From positions 1-64,000 of the forward strand of contig JAPCYS010001888.1 in assembly GCA_028641055.1 (NCBI GenBank): a DNA stretch of 64,000 nucleotides, written 5' to 3'. The stretch is from Alopecurus myosuroides (Eukaryota; Streptophyta; Magnoliopsida; Poales; Poaceae). A model generated the notes under the pieces. It worked only from the letters and a program-made list of their open reading frames with translations, did no database searches and was not told where the DNA came from. A program made the position numbers and the translations under genes. Positions 1 through 11,032 of this stretch are shown piece after piece (position 1 is the first letter of the stretch; each line of letters starts with the position of its first letter).

Positions 1-1
1 C

Positions 2-2254
2 ACAACAAATTCTCATGAGGGTGCACAAAATTGCAATGACCATATTGTTCCTATTGTTTCTATTTCTAATGTGCAACTGCAGGAGGAAATCCCATTGAAA
101 ATAGTGCACAAAGTAATCCAGAAAATCAAGTTGAAGAAATTTCGCAAGAAGACGAAAGCAGCACTGAAAATGATGAAGATTGTCCTGAACATTCCTATGA
201 TTCGGCGAATTCCGAGGCACCGCGAACTGATGCAGATACGCGTGCATGCACGGGCTCTGCAGCAGCAGCGTCTTCCTCTGCGCGTGGTGGCCACCCGCCT
301 GGGAACATCATGCATGCATCCAATCCACCGTCGGCAGCTGACAGGGACAGCGCGGAAGAGAGCAGCGCGGGAGACAGCACCGCTGACGACGAGCATGCAG
401 CCAACCCGCCATCGCCAGCTGGCGGGGACAACGTGGGAGCACGCAGCACATGTGGGAACAACGATGCGCATGCGTCTGTCTCCCTGTCACCGATGCATTC
501 TTCCACCGCGGGATCTTCTGCGGCCAGTGGCAGTGAGGGCAATTCTGGGAGCGATTCTGAAGCTGAAGCTGAAAGTACAAAATCAAATTGCGAAAATTCT
601 GGAAATTCTTCAGGAAATTCTGATGTCTCTCCACCACTATCACAAAAGAGGTATTCGTAATCCAAAAAAACTTACTGATGGCACTGTGAGGTGGTGTATG
701 TTATCTTCTACAGGTGAACCAAACACACTGTCAGAAGCTATCAATGATTCTTGTTGGCATCAAGCCATGAAAGAAGAATATAGTGCATTGATTGACAACA
801 ACACCTGGCATCTTGTTCCTCCAAGCAGCAACAAAAATTTGATTGACTGTAAATGGGTGTATCGTATAAGGAAGAAGGCAGATGGCACTATTGATAGGTA
901 CAAGGCACGCTTGGTTGCAAAAGGATTCAAGCAACGATATGGTATTTACTATGAAGACACTTTTAGTCCCGTGGTTAAAATTGCTACTATCAGAATTGTT
1001 TTGTCTCTCTCTGTCTCTCATGGATGGAGCTTACGGCAGCTAGACGTCAAGAACGCGTTTCTTCATGATGTTCTGGAAGAGGATGTATACATGAAACAAC
1101 CACCAGGTTTTGAGGATCCCCACTTTCCGCACTATATTTGCAAACTTGACAAGGCTCTCTATGGATTAAAACAAGCACCACGTGCATGGTATTCTAGGCT
1201 GAGCTACAAGCTAGGAGAACTTGGATTTACTGCATCAAAGGCAGATACATCATTATTTCTTTTTGATAAATCAGGTATCACTATGTTTGTTCTGATTTAT
1301 GTTGACGATATCATAGTCACTGGATCATCTGATCATGCTATTACTGCTCTTCTTCGAGATCTGAATGAGAATTTTGCCATCAAGGACTTAGGTGATTTGC
1401 ACTATTTCCTTGGTATTCAGTTTAAGAGAACACAGAATGGCCTACTCTTGACACAAGAAAAATATGCTACTGATATTCTTGCTAGGGCTGGCATGAGAGA
1501 CTGTAAACCTGCCCCTACACCCTTGTCATCTACAGAACAACTGTCTCTTACAAAGGGTACACTTCTTGGTCCTGAAGATAGTACTCAATACAGAAGTCTT
1601 GTTGGAGCTCTATAATATCTCACCTTGACACGTCCTGATTTGTCCTTTTCTGTGAATAAGGTTTGTCAGTATCTTCATGCTCCAACTACAGAACACTGGA
1701 CAACTGCAAAACGCATTCTCAGATATGTGAGAGATACACTGAGTCTTGGAATTACATTCACAAAACCATCATCTACTTTCTTGAGTGCTTTTTGAGATGC
1801 AGATTTGGCAGGATGCTTAGAGGACAGACGCTCTACAGGTGGTTTTGCTATATTTGTGGGACCAAATCTAGTTTCTTGGAGTGCGAGGCAACAAGCCACT
1901 GTGTCTCGATCCAGTACTGAGGCTGAATATAAAGCTTTAGCTAATGCCACTGCTGAGTTGATTTGGGTTGAAGCACTTCTTAATGAACTTGGAGTAAAGT
2001 TACGAGAAAAGCCAACTCTTTGGTGTGATAACTTGGGTGCCACATATCTGTCTGCAAATCCAGTGTTTCATGCACGTACTAAACACATTGAGGTTGATTT
2101 TCACTTTGTCAGAGAGGGAGTTGCTGATGATAGACTTGCTATTCGGTTTATATCAAGTGAAGATCAAGTTGCTGATGGTTTCACAAAGACCCTTCCTGTG
2201 AGAAAACTTGATGAGTTTAAACGTAATCTCAACCTTTCACAAGGTTTAGATTAA
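2..2254 (+). pseudogene. copia pol fragment: linker, reverse transcriptase, RNase H
   Basis: In the intact family this polyprotein copies element RNA into DNA in cytoplasmic particles. The N-terminal ~200 residues are an acidic, Ser/Glu/Ala-rich linker that switches frame near nt 90-110 and again near 647-650. From about nt 650 one frame holds the RT: the conserved NTWHLVP and KWVYRI blocks, the [10 protein letters not shown] block with its metal-binding Asp, the [11 protein letters not shown] block, and the catalytic YVDD box at 1298-1309. RNase H follows with [22 protein letters not shown] and the [11 protein letters not shown] block. Two in-frame stops (1613-1615, CAA to TAA type; 1793-1795, TCA to TGA type) split the RT tail from RNase H, but the frame is kept to the natural stop at 2252. 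A Trp to Leu change follows the second stop. The family assignment is secure. Confidence 0.92.
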
Positions 2255-2261
2255 GCGAGGG

Positions 2262-2418
2262 TGTTAGAGGTTGTAATAGCATTATTATTTTCTATTTTGG
2301 TACCGATACGTATGTGTATCGGTATCCTTCCCCTGTACAACTTCGGTCCTTCGTGACCGCCTAATTAACGTGCAATCGAGGGGAGACAACCCACCTCGTT
2401 AGACCTAGTTTTTCCACA
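2262..2418 (+). repeat. copia LTR, about 157 bp (right end tentative)
   Basis: The sequence starts TGTTAG directly after the purine-rich run that follows the pol stop, as a copia 3' LTR should. The nearest good CA end is at 2417-2418 (TTTTCCACA). The bases that follow (2419-2430) match the initiator-Met primer-binding consensus at 10 of 12 positions, which supports 2418 as the LTR end but is unexpected behind a 3' LTR. There is no second LTR in the window to confirm the length. Confidence 0.55.
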
Positions 2419-3359
2419 TCGTACCAGAGCTAGTCCACACATCAGGAAAGGACCCTGACGTTGTTTTTGTATGGAAAGGACGGCAAGCACCAAATGTAAT
2501 TTGATTACTGTAAGTGAAACCTCGTACTTGTCTAGCCCACACATCAGCGAAGGTTACCACTTAACCGAGCGCTCATTCTCATCAGAGCTCAATTTCAGCA
2601 ATGCTATGAACCTTGTTAGATTGATGGAAAATCAATAGTTTACACAACTCAAAAACTTAGTTACACGTCTAACGATATTTTACTTGTAGCCACGCTGATC
2701 TTATAACTTTGAGTTTACACACCTGTTGCTAAATCTCAGTGTAACATGTCCGGTCAATTATAGTAAGAAAAATTCAGTAAAGGTATTTGAAAAGACTCAC
2801 ATGCTTGCAAATATAAAGTTTTTTCTTGATGAAATAAATCTTGTGTAGGCATACGTCTAACAACTTTTCGCTTGTATCCTAAGGTATCCTATAAAAAAAA
2901 TTGGAATATCACTTACCTTAATAATGAATTCAAGACTTCAAGAATCGTTCTGGAGGCACCAACTCAGAGAGGACGACTCCAACTGAAACCTTTAGTCATG
3001 TGCATTACGAATTGTTATGTTAGCTTCCTTGGCTACTCATCGGAACAGTACATAACTACGAATTGCCTAGAGCTCATTTTCTAAGCTAATAGACAATGTT
3101 ATATGAACCCAAGTAGAAACAATTGCTGGCCTCTCCAGGGACGTCCTTGCTGTGAGAAATTTCCAGAACGAAGTGCTTGAAATCGTGCTTCCTTGCAAAG
3201 GTTGGCTGCAGTTCAGGCAATGATGAAGTGATTCTTCACAGGCGACATGCGGAAGGATCAAACCAAAGCTCGTCGTCATCCTCGTAGGCATCTCCATGGT
3301 CTATGGATGGCAATACACCTCCAGGCCTGGAAGTTTTTGAATGCTGCAGGTAAAATAGA
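2419..3359. other. no gene recognised; possible copia leader at left edge
   Basis: AT-rich sequence with no protein similarity I can recognise. The first ~12 bases resemble a primer-binding site (see findings), so part of this stretch may be the untranslated leader of another copia copy. A minus-strand open frame at 3067-3297 has no recognisable domain and is treated as chance. Confidence 0.4.
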
Positions 3360-3750
3360 CGCGTGATAACAATACATTTTTGGTTTATCACAATACATTT
3401 TTTGCTATGGGATTCTCCAGCGAGCTAGAGTGTTCCAGCCATGTCTTCAGCGAAAATCGAGTCTGCTACTGTAGCAATTTTTTTTTGCTACGGGTCTCCG
3501 GTGAGATCTCCGGCGAGCTTTGTCCATTTTTAGTTTTCTGGGACAAAACGTTTTTTTTCTATATAGGAGCAAAAGCGGGTATTTTTTTGCTACCGGAGCA
3601 AAAGTGTTTTATTTTTTTGCTACCGGAGCAACATCGGGATTTGGGGGAAGGAGAGACACGTGTCAGCATGGGAACCCGGGGGCTGGAAATTTTGAAACCC
3701 CGGGGGATGCCCAGCACGGTCCTTTTAATAATTGCATTCGCAGATAAAAA
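3360..3750 (+). repeat. dispersed GCTAC-rich repeat, copy 1
   Basis: The block contains repeated TTTTTTGCTAC and GGAGCAAAA motifs, CTCCGGCGAG motifs, the segment GACACGTGTC and a terminal CCCCGGGGGATGCCCAGC. The same motifs in the same order occur in reverse complement at about 35785-36260, so these are two diverged copies of one family. No coding capacity or clear terminal inverted repeat was seen. The transposon class is not established; a Mutator-like or other DNA element is a guess. Confidence 0.6.
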
Positions 3751-3789
3751 ACTAGGAACTATTAATGATTATGCAGCATAAAGACGTGG

Positions 3790-5100
3790 ACTCTTCAAGT
3801 ATTTAGTGTGGCAAGCTTTTTTTTCAATGAAGAGTTGAAGATCTTCCAACGGTACAAATAGTTAGATGTGTCCGTTTAGTAAAAACTAACATATGCATGC
3901 TAGCTTCCATAAAAAAAAAGAGCTAACTAACTCAATAGCAATAGCAAGTCCGTTTAGGAAAAAAGATGCATACACAAGATATAATGTTGAAATCATTCTT
4001 TCACATGGAAAGATAAATATGTACCATGATATCCTGGGTGTAGTGATCTTTCCACGTGAAAGATCGATCGGTAAATTTCTCAAGAAAAGAAACCTGAAGG
4101 TAGACAAGGTATGTGTTGACGTGGTCGTGTTGTATACCGGGGCATGAAAAACATGCATTTAAATTGAGGTGGTTTCTCGGGAAAAAAATCGATAGAGACT
4201 TTTATATTTCGTTCAAAAGAAGAACTTCCAAATTTTATGTTACTTCAATGAAAAAGAGTAACTGATTGGACAAAAGCTGTACGGTTTCAAGACGGGGCCT
4301 TCTACTTTCAAATTAAAACCGTGACATTAAAGAAACCAAACTATGACCGTTTAAAAAAACTAATTACCCTTGATAAGCCGTTTTGTAAAAATTGTACTCA
4401 TATTTATATTTATGCATGATTGTGAATAAGATTATATTGTTTATTCCTAGATAAAAAATAATATTTTTGTAAACATTGAGTATAGTGTAGATGTACTCAC
4501 TAGCACACTATGAGTCGACGAGATTCGAGAATTGCATTGGATTGCCGTCGACAGAAAGGTCTGAATGGTCCGCTCATATTCAAAAGATAAATCGAACTTA
4601 GTCACTTCTCATATGGCACAGAGCCCGCGATTTCATTAGCTCCACAAACGGTCCATATATAAGAAAATACCAAAAAAAAAAGACAAAGCCAATAGGCTTC
4701 GTTCATTGGCATAAGATACAGCCTAACATAACATGCCTAAAATATTATTTATGTCTTTCTCACCTCTTAAAGGTAGAGAATAGTTTCTCGTATGTCCTCA
4801 AAATATCAGAATAACTACTCTCCAATAAATTAAAAGATTCCACACATTTCGTACTTATAGACCATAATATATACGATAGTTATAGAATATTATGATTCAG
4901 ATTTCCTTATTTGTAGTGTATAGGAAATGAAAATTTTAGTTCATAATTATATTCTATATGCTAATGGTAATGCCCTCGCAATATATGGGTGTATAACAGA
5001 GGTGTCACGTTAGTCCACATCTTCTAAATTATCGTGCTATTAGATCTCCAATTTATGCCTATATTTTATCATAAGATTATTAGTCACGAGAGGGTAGAAC
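3790..5100. other. AT-rich duplicated spacer, no gene
   Basis: Matched by 43690-44967 in copy B with small indels. There are short A-runs and no recognisable coding or repeat-terminus features. Confidence 0.6.
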
Positions 5101-5690
5101 ATGGGCTGCCCTGATACCGCTCTATCACCAAGGTGTTTCCAGGATACGGTGTTCTCGCGTCATTCTCGCATGATGCATGCATGGTCGCCATTGGGGGTGC
5201 TTTCGTCTGAGCTCCACGATGTGTTCTCTCACGGTATATTTCCAACGGCCCTATTGCCAGCTCGGTTCAAGGTGGGTAGCCCCTCATTCACCTTGCTCTG
5301 CGTGGCTCCCCCAGGGCAGTCTCCGGTCTAGCGCTCATCGATGCGATCCTGTTAAGCGTCCATTCCTCGTGGGGAGCGATCTGGATGGTGGTCTAGCTTC
5401 GGGACTTTGTAGACTTTAGAGTTGGCGGAGTCCACCATGCTCTACGCAGTTCGGGTTTTGTCATCCAAGGTCGGCGTGTTTTATTGGATGTTGCTACATG
5501 AAAAGACAAGGACGCGCCTTAACCACATTGCTTTGTTTTATGCTCAAGACTGTCCGCTCGTCCCCGGTGTGCATAAAGACGTGGGGCATCGTTTTCTGTG
5601 CTGCCCACGCTCGCCCCACGTCTTATACATAACTGCCTTATACAACGTCGTCTACGACAACGCCGCTGGGACCACTGGAAATGAGGTTCA
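5101..5690 (+). pseudogene. LINE ORF2 C-terminal fragment (zf-RVT region), copy A
   Basis: Translation of 5422-5640 gives a stretch of the form KVGVFYWMLLHEKTRTRLN, then CPLV with GHRFLCCPRS. This fits the zinc-binding domain that follows reverse transcriptase in plant LINE ORF2 proteins, although one zinc-ligand Cys appears replaced by Val. The upstream stretch (5101-5330) reads like the preceding LINE region (ASFSHDAW, FSHGIFP), most clearly in copy B, where that frame is better kept. There is no RT core, endonuclease or poly(A) tail, so this is only a fragment. It sits directly left of the tandem array in both copies, so it was there before the duplication. Confidence 0.6.
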
Positions 5691-5959
5691 GTTGGGGAAC
5701 ACCGGATGCGCTGGCGAGGTCCTCGTCAACGTTCTTCAAGCAGAGGGGGTAGAGATCGTCGGATTGCAACAACCACAGCCATGCACGGTCTGGACGAGAC
5801 GCTGCGGCTGGAGGAGACCGAAAAGGGGATTGAGAAAGAGAGAACCATGCCATGCGGAAGCGCGTACACCTCCTCGGGTTGTGGATGACGACATGGTAAG
5901 ATGTGGCTGACGGGACGGCGGTCCCTGCCACAAGAAGGGGGGAGGGGGGTTGACAATGC
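5691..5959. other. unclassified junction between LINE fragment and tandem array
   Basis: Moderately GC-rich sequence that ends in a G-run just before the first array unit. It is present in both copies A and B and absent between array units. No function recognised. Confidence 0.5.
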
Positions 5960-8900
5960 GGCGCTTTGTGCGCGGCGGGCCTGGAGATGGGAGGTGCAAG
6001 AGGGCAGGGAAGGAGGTGGGTGAGCTGCAAGATTCAATCGACGGCGGCGCACACTGCAAGCGACAGAGAGGAAACGTGAGCCACAGGAAGATATGCAGGT
6101 CGTGCGGAAGGAGGAAGCGTGAGCCGTTACCACACCGGCGTTGATGTCCTAACTTAGTAACAATGGCTTGTAATTCGCAGGGTCAAGCTGGTACAAATAC
6201 TAGCACTACTAGCATATTAATTTAACTAGTTGAATTCCTGTGCGTTGCCACGGGCCATCAACGTTATTTCCCATTGTGCATACAAATATTATGCACAACC
6301 AATATTCAAATGCTTCCACGCATTGAACCAAGGAAAAGATCATGCGTGCCACATAAGAACAGGAAAGAAAAGTGGCATTTGATCAAATTGATTGATGGTG
6401 TAAATTCTTTGCTTATGCTCCCTTGGTCAAATACAAGTTTATTTTTCGAGTTCATCCGCTAGAGGTTGTCAGGCGAGATTCACTTCAAAGTTTCTAATAT
6501 ACACTTTGCCTGTATGCATTAGGGTGTATATCCTGAAAGGTAAACATAACAACTTTCCAAACTGGGAGAAGTCTAACCTGGCACAGATTGCTACAACCTT
6601 TTCATTGCTAGCTAATAGGCTAACACCGTGAACTCAAAGAAAACAGAAGATAATAAGGCGAACCTACGAAATCCTGAGACCTCTCATACAATTTCTACTG
6701 AATGTTGGTTTCGTGAAGCACATCAACATCATGGTGCAGGAAGCGGCTACATTTTATTTTTTACTAAAGTGCATAATTGAGAAAACTAGGAAAAAGAAAC
6801 TACACGGCACTTTGTGCGTGAAGAGCCTAGAGCTGGGAGTTGCAAGAGGGCAGGGAAGGAGGTGGGTGAGCCGCAAGATTCAAGCGACGGAGGCGCACAC
6901 TGCAAGCGACAGAGAGCAACCATGAGCCACATGAAGATATGCAGGTCGTGCGGAAGGAGGAAGCGTGAGCCGTTACCACACCGGCGTTGATGTCCTAACT
7001 AAGTAACAGTGGATTGTAATTTGCAGGGTCAAGCCGGTACAAATACTAGCACTACTAGCGTATTAATTTAACTAGTTGAATTCCCGTGAGTTTCCACGGG
7101 CCATAAACATTCTTTCCCATTGTGCATACAAATATTATGCACAACCAATATTCAAATACTTCGACGCATTGAAACAAGGAAAAGATCATGCGTGCCACAT
7201 AAGAACAGGAAAGCAAATTGGCATTTGATCAAATTGATTTAGGGTGTAAATTCTTTGCTTATGCTCTCTTGGTCAAATACAAGTTTATTTTTCTAGTTCA
7301 TCCGCTAGAGGTTGTCAGGCGAGATTCACTTCAAAGTTTCTAATATACACTTTTCCAGTATGCATTAGGGAGAAGTCTAATCTTTTCAAAGGTAAACATA
7401 ACAACTTTCCAAATTGAGAGAAGTCTACCCTGGCACAAATTGCTACAACCTTTTCATTGCTAGCTAATAGGCTAACACCGTGAAGTCAAAGGAAACAGAA
7501 GATAATAAGGCAAACCTACGAAATCCTGAGACCTCTCATACAATTTCTACTGAATGTTAGTTTTGTGAAGCACATCAACATCATGGTGTAGGAAGCGGCT
7601 CCATTTTATTTTTGACTAAAGTGCATAATTGAGAAAACTAGGAAAAAAAACATCATGGCGCTTTGTGCGCGGAGGGCCTGGAGATGGGAGGTGCAAGAGG
7701 GCAGGGAAGGAGGTGGGTGAGCTGCAAGATTCAAGCGACGGCGGCGCACACTGCAAGCGACATAGAGGAAACGTGATCCACGGAAAGATATGCAGGTCGT
7801 GCGGAAGGAGGAAGCGTGAGCCGTTACCACACCGGCGTTGATGTCCTAACTTAGTAACAGTGGCTTGTAATTCGCAGGGTCAAGCCGGTACAAATACTAG
7901 CAGTACTAGCGTATCAATTTAACTAGTTGAATTCCCGTGCATTGCCACGGTTCATCAACATTCTTTCCCATTGTGCAAATATTATGCACAACCAATATTC
8001 AAATACTTCGGCGCATTGAACCAAGGAAAAGATCATGCGTGCCACATAAGAACCGGAAAGCAAAGTGGCATTTGATCATATTGATTTAGGGTGTAAATTC
8101 TTTTCTTATGCTCCCTTGGTCAAATACAATTTTATTTTTCTAGTTCATCCGCTAGAGGTTGTCAGGCGAGATTCACTTCAAAGTTTCTAATATACAATTT
8201 GCCAGTATGCATTAGGGTGTATATCCTGAAAGGTAAACATAACAACTTTCCAAACTGAGAGAAGTCTAACCTGGTACATATTGCTACAACCTTTTATTTG
8301 GTAGCTAATAGGCTAACAACGTGAACTCAAAGAAAACAGAAGATAATAAGGCGAACCTACGAAATCCTGAGACCTCTCATACAATTTCTACTGAATGTTG
8401 GTTTTGTGAAGCACATCAACATCACGGTGTAGGAAGCGGCTCCATTTTATTTTTGACTAAAGTGAATAATTGAGAAAACTAGAAAAAAAACTTCACGGCG
8501 CTTTGTGCGCGGAAGGCCTGGAGATGGGAGTTGCAAGAGGGAAGGGAAGGAGGTGCGTGAGCTGCAAGATTCAAGCAACGACGGCGCACACTGCAAGCGA
8601 CAGTGAGGAAACGTGAGCCACAGGAAGATATACAGGTAGTGCGGAAGGAGGAATCATGAGCCGTTACCACACCGGCGTTGATGTCCAAACTTAGTAACAG
8701 TGGCTTGTAATTCGCAAGGTCAAGCCGGTACAAATACTAGCACTACTAGCGTATTAATTTAACTAGTTAAATTCCCGTGCGTTGCCACGGGCCATTAACA
8801 TTCTTCCCCATTGTGCATACAAATATTATGCACAACCAATATTCAAATAATTCGACGCATTGAACCAAGGAAAAGTTCATGCGTGCCACATAAGAACAGG

Positions 8901-11032
8901 AAAGCAAAGTGGCATTTGATCATATTGATTTAGGGTGTAAATTCTTTTCTTATGCTCCCTTGGTCAAATACAAGTTTATTTTTCTAGTTCATCCGCTAGA
9001 GGTTGTCAGGCGAGATTCACTTCAATGTTTGTAATATACACTTTGCCAATATGCATTAGGGTGTATATCCTGAAAGTTAAACATAACAACTTTCCAAACT
9101 GAGAGAAGTCTAACCTGGCACAGATTGCTACAACCTTTTCATTGCTAGCTAATAGGCTAACACCGTGAAGTTAAAGAAAAAAGAAGATAATAAGGCGAAC
9201 CTACGAAATCCTGAGACCTCTCATACAATTTCTACTGAATGTTGGTTTTGTGAAGCACATCAACATCACGGTGTAGGAAGCGGCTCCATTTTATTTTTGA
9301 CTAAAGTGAATAATTGAGAAAACTAGGAAAAAAACTTCACGGCGCTTTGTTCGCGGAAGGCCTGGAGATGGGAGGTGCAAGAGGGCAGGGAAGGAGGTGG
9401 GTGAGCTGCAAGATTCAAGCAACGACGGCGCACACTGCAAGCGACAGAGAGAAAACGTGAGCCACATGAAGATATACAGGTAGTGCGGAAGGAGGAATCG
9501 TGAGCCGTTACCACACCGGCGTTGATGTCCTAACTTAGTAACAGTGGCTTGTAATTTGCAGGGTCAAGCCAGTACAAATACTAGCACTACTAGCTTATTA
9601 ATTTAACTAGTTGAATTCCCGTGCGTTGCCACGGGCCATCAACATTCTTCCCCATTGTGCATACAAATATTATGCACAACCAATATTCAAATACTTCGAC
9701 GCATTGAACCAAGGAAAAGATCATGCGTGCCACATAAGAACAGGAAAGCAAAGTGGCATTTGATCATATTGATTTAGGGTGTAAATTCTTTTCATATGCT
9801 CCCTTGGTCAAATACAAGTTTATTTTTCTAGTTCATCCGCTAGAGGTTGTCAGGCGAGATTCACTCATAAGTTTCTAATATACACTTTGCCAGTATGCAT
9901 TAGGGTGTATATCCTGAAAGGTAAACATAACAACTTTCCAAACTGAGAGAAGTCTAACCTGGCACAGATTGCTACAACCTTTTCATTGCTAGCTAATAGG
10001 CTAACACCGTGAAGTCAAAGAAAACAGAAGATAATAAGGCGAACCTACGAAATCCTGAGACCTCTCACACGATTTCTACTGAATGTTGGTTTTGTGAAGC
10101 ACATCAACATCACGGTGCAGGAAGCGGCTCCATTTTATTTTTGACTAAAGTGAATAATTGAGAAAACTAGGAAAAAAAAACTTCACGGCTCTTTGTGCGC
10201 GGAGGGCCTGGAGATAGGAGGTCCCAGAGGGCAGGGAAGGAGGTGGGTGAGCTGCAAGATTCAAGCAACGGCGGCTCACACTGTAATCGTTAGAGTGGAA
10301 ACGTGAGCCACAGGAAGATATGAAGGGCGTGCGGAAGGAGGAAGCGTGAGCCGTTACCACACATGCGTTGATGTCCTAACTTAGTGACAGTGGCTTGCAA
10401 TTCGCAGGGTCAAGCCGGTACAAATACTAGCACTACTAGCGTATTAATTTAACTAGTTGAATTCCCGTGCGTTGCCACGGGCCATTAACATTCTTTCCCA
10501 TTGTGCATACAAATATTATGCACAACCAATATTCAAATACTTCAACGCATTGAACCAAGGAAAAGATCATGTGTGCCACATGAGAACATGAAAGCAAAGT
10601 GGCATTTGATCATATTGATTTAGGGTGTAAATTATTTGCTTATGCTCCCTTGGTCAAATACAAGTTTATTTTCTAGTTCATCCGCCAGAGGTTGTCAGGC
10701 GAGATTCACTTCAATGTTTCTAATATACACTTTGCCAATATGCATTAGGGTGTATATCCTGAAAGGTAATCATAACAACTTTCCAAACTGAGAGAAGTCT
10801 AACCTGGCACAAATTGCTACAACCTTTTCATTGCTAGCTAACAGGCTAACACCATGAAGTCAAAGAAAACAGAAGATAATAAGGCGAATCTACGAAATCC
10901 TAAGACCTCTCATACAATTTCTACTGAATGTTGGTTTTGTGAAGCACATCAACATCATGGTGTAGGAAGCGGCTCCATTTTATTTTTGACTAAAGTGCAT
11001 AATTGAGAAAACTAGGAAAAAAAAAACTTCAC
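5960..11032 (+). repeat. tandem array, six units of ~845 bp, copy A
   Basis: Six head-to-tail units start at about 5960, 6806, 7657, 8497, 9341 and 10187 (lengths 846, 851, 840, 844, 846, 846). Each begins with a GGCGCTTTGTGCG-like box, has a ~150-bp GC-rich part, then the Helitron-like hairpin and CTAG, then ~600 bp of AT-rich sequence ending in an A-run and CTTCAC. The array edges define the unit because the flanks at 5959 and 11033 are unrelated. Units differ from each other by a few percent. No unit has a convincing ORF. Confidence 0.95.
6226..6255 (-). repeat. Helitron-like 3' terminus (one per array unit)
   Basis: Read on the minus strand, a hairpin with stems CCCGTG and CACGGG and a 6-nt loop is followed after 7-8 nt by CTAG and then T. 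This fits the Helitron 3' end: a short hairpin, CTRR, and insertion before a host T. CTAG starts at 6226, 7072, 7923, 8763, 9607 and 10453 in copy A and at 46083, 46934, 47785, 48623 and 59176 in copy B. In the first A unit one stem base is changed (CCTGTG), which weakens the pairing. I did not find a matching 5' TC terminus, so the full Helitron is not delimited. Confidence 0.6.

Larger units (their letters stand above)
1..2418 (+). mobile_element. Ty1/copia retrotransposon, 3' part, decayed
   Basis: The window opens inside the pol region of a copia element read on the plus strand. The order integrase-RT linker, reverse transcriptase, RNase H, then LTR is the usual copia 3' half. The coding frame is broken by frameshifts near 90-110 and 647-650 and by nonsense codons at 1613-1615 and 1793-1795, so this copy is dead. 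After the stop at 2252-2254 a short purine run (around 2253-2261) is followed by a TG-starting LTR at 2262. The 5' LTR, gag and integrase core lie left of the window, if they still exist. Confidence 0.9.

Noticed and set aside
1663..1920. Plus-strand frame rich in Cys ([19 protein letters not shown])
   Set aside because: It is the out-of-frame shadow of the copia RNase H frame, which is continuous except for two nonsense codons.
5726..11000. Repeated minus-strand open frame (VTAHASSFRTTCISS...) in most array units
   Set aside because: It recurs only because the units are near-identical. It has no ATG (GTG-started), changes length between units, is broken in unit 2, and is Ser/Arg/Pro-rich as expected from the GC-rich antisense strand.
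5960..11032. CRISPR-like array
   Set aside because: Repeats are ~845 bp and contiguous, without short repeats separated by unique spacers, and the context is a plant genome.
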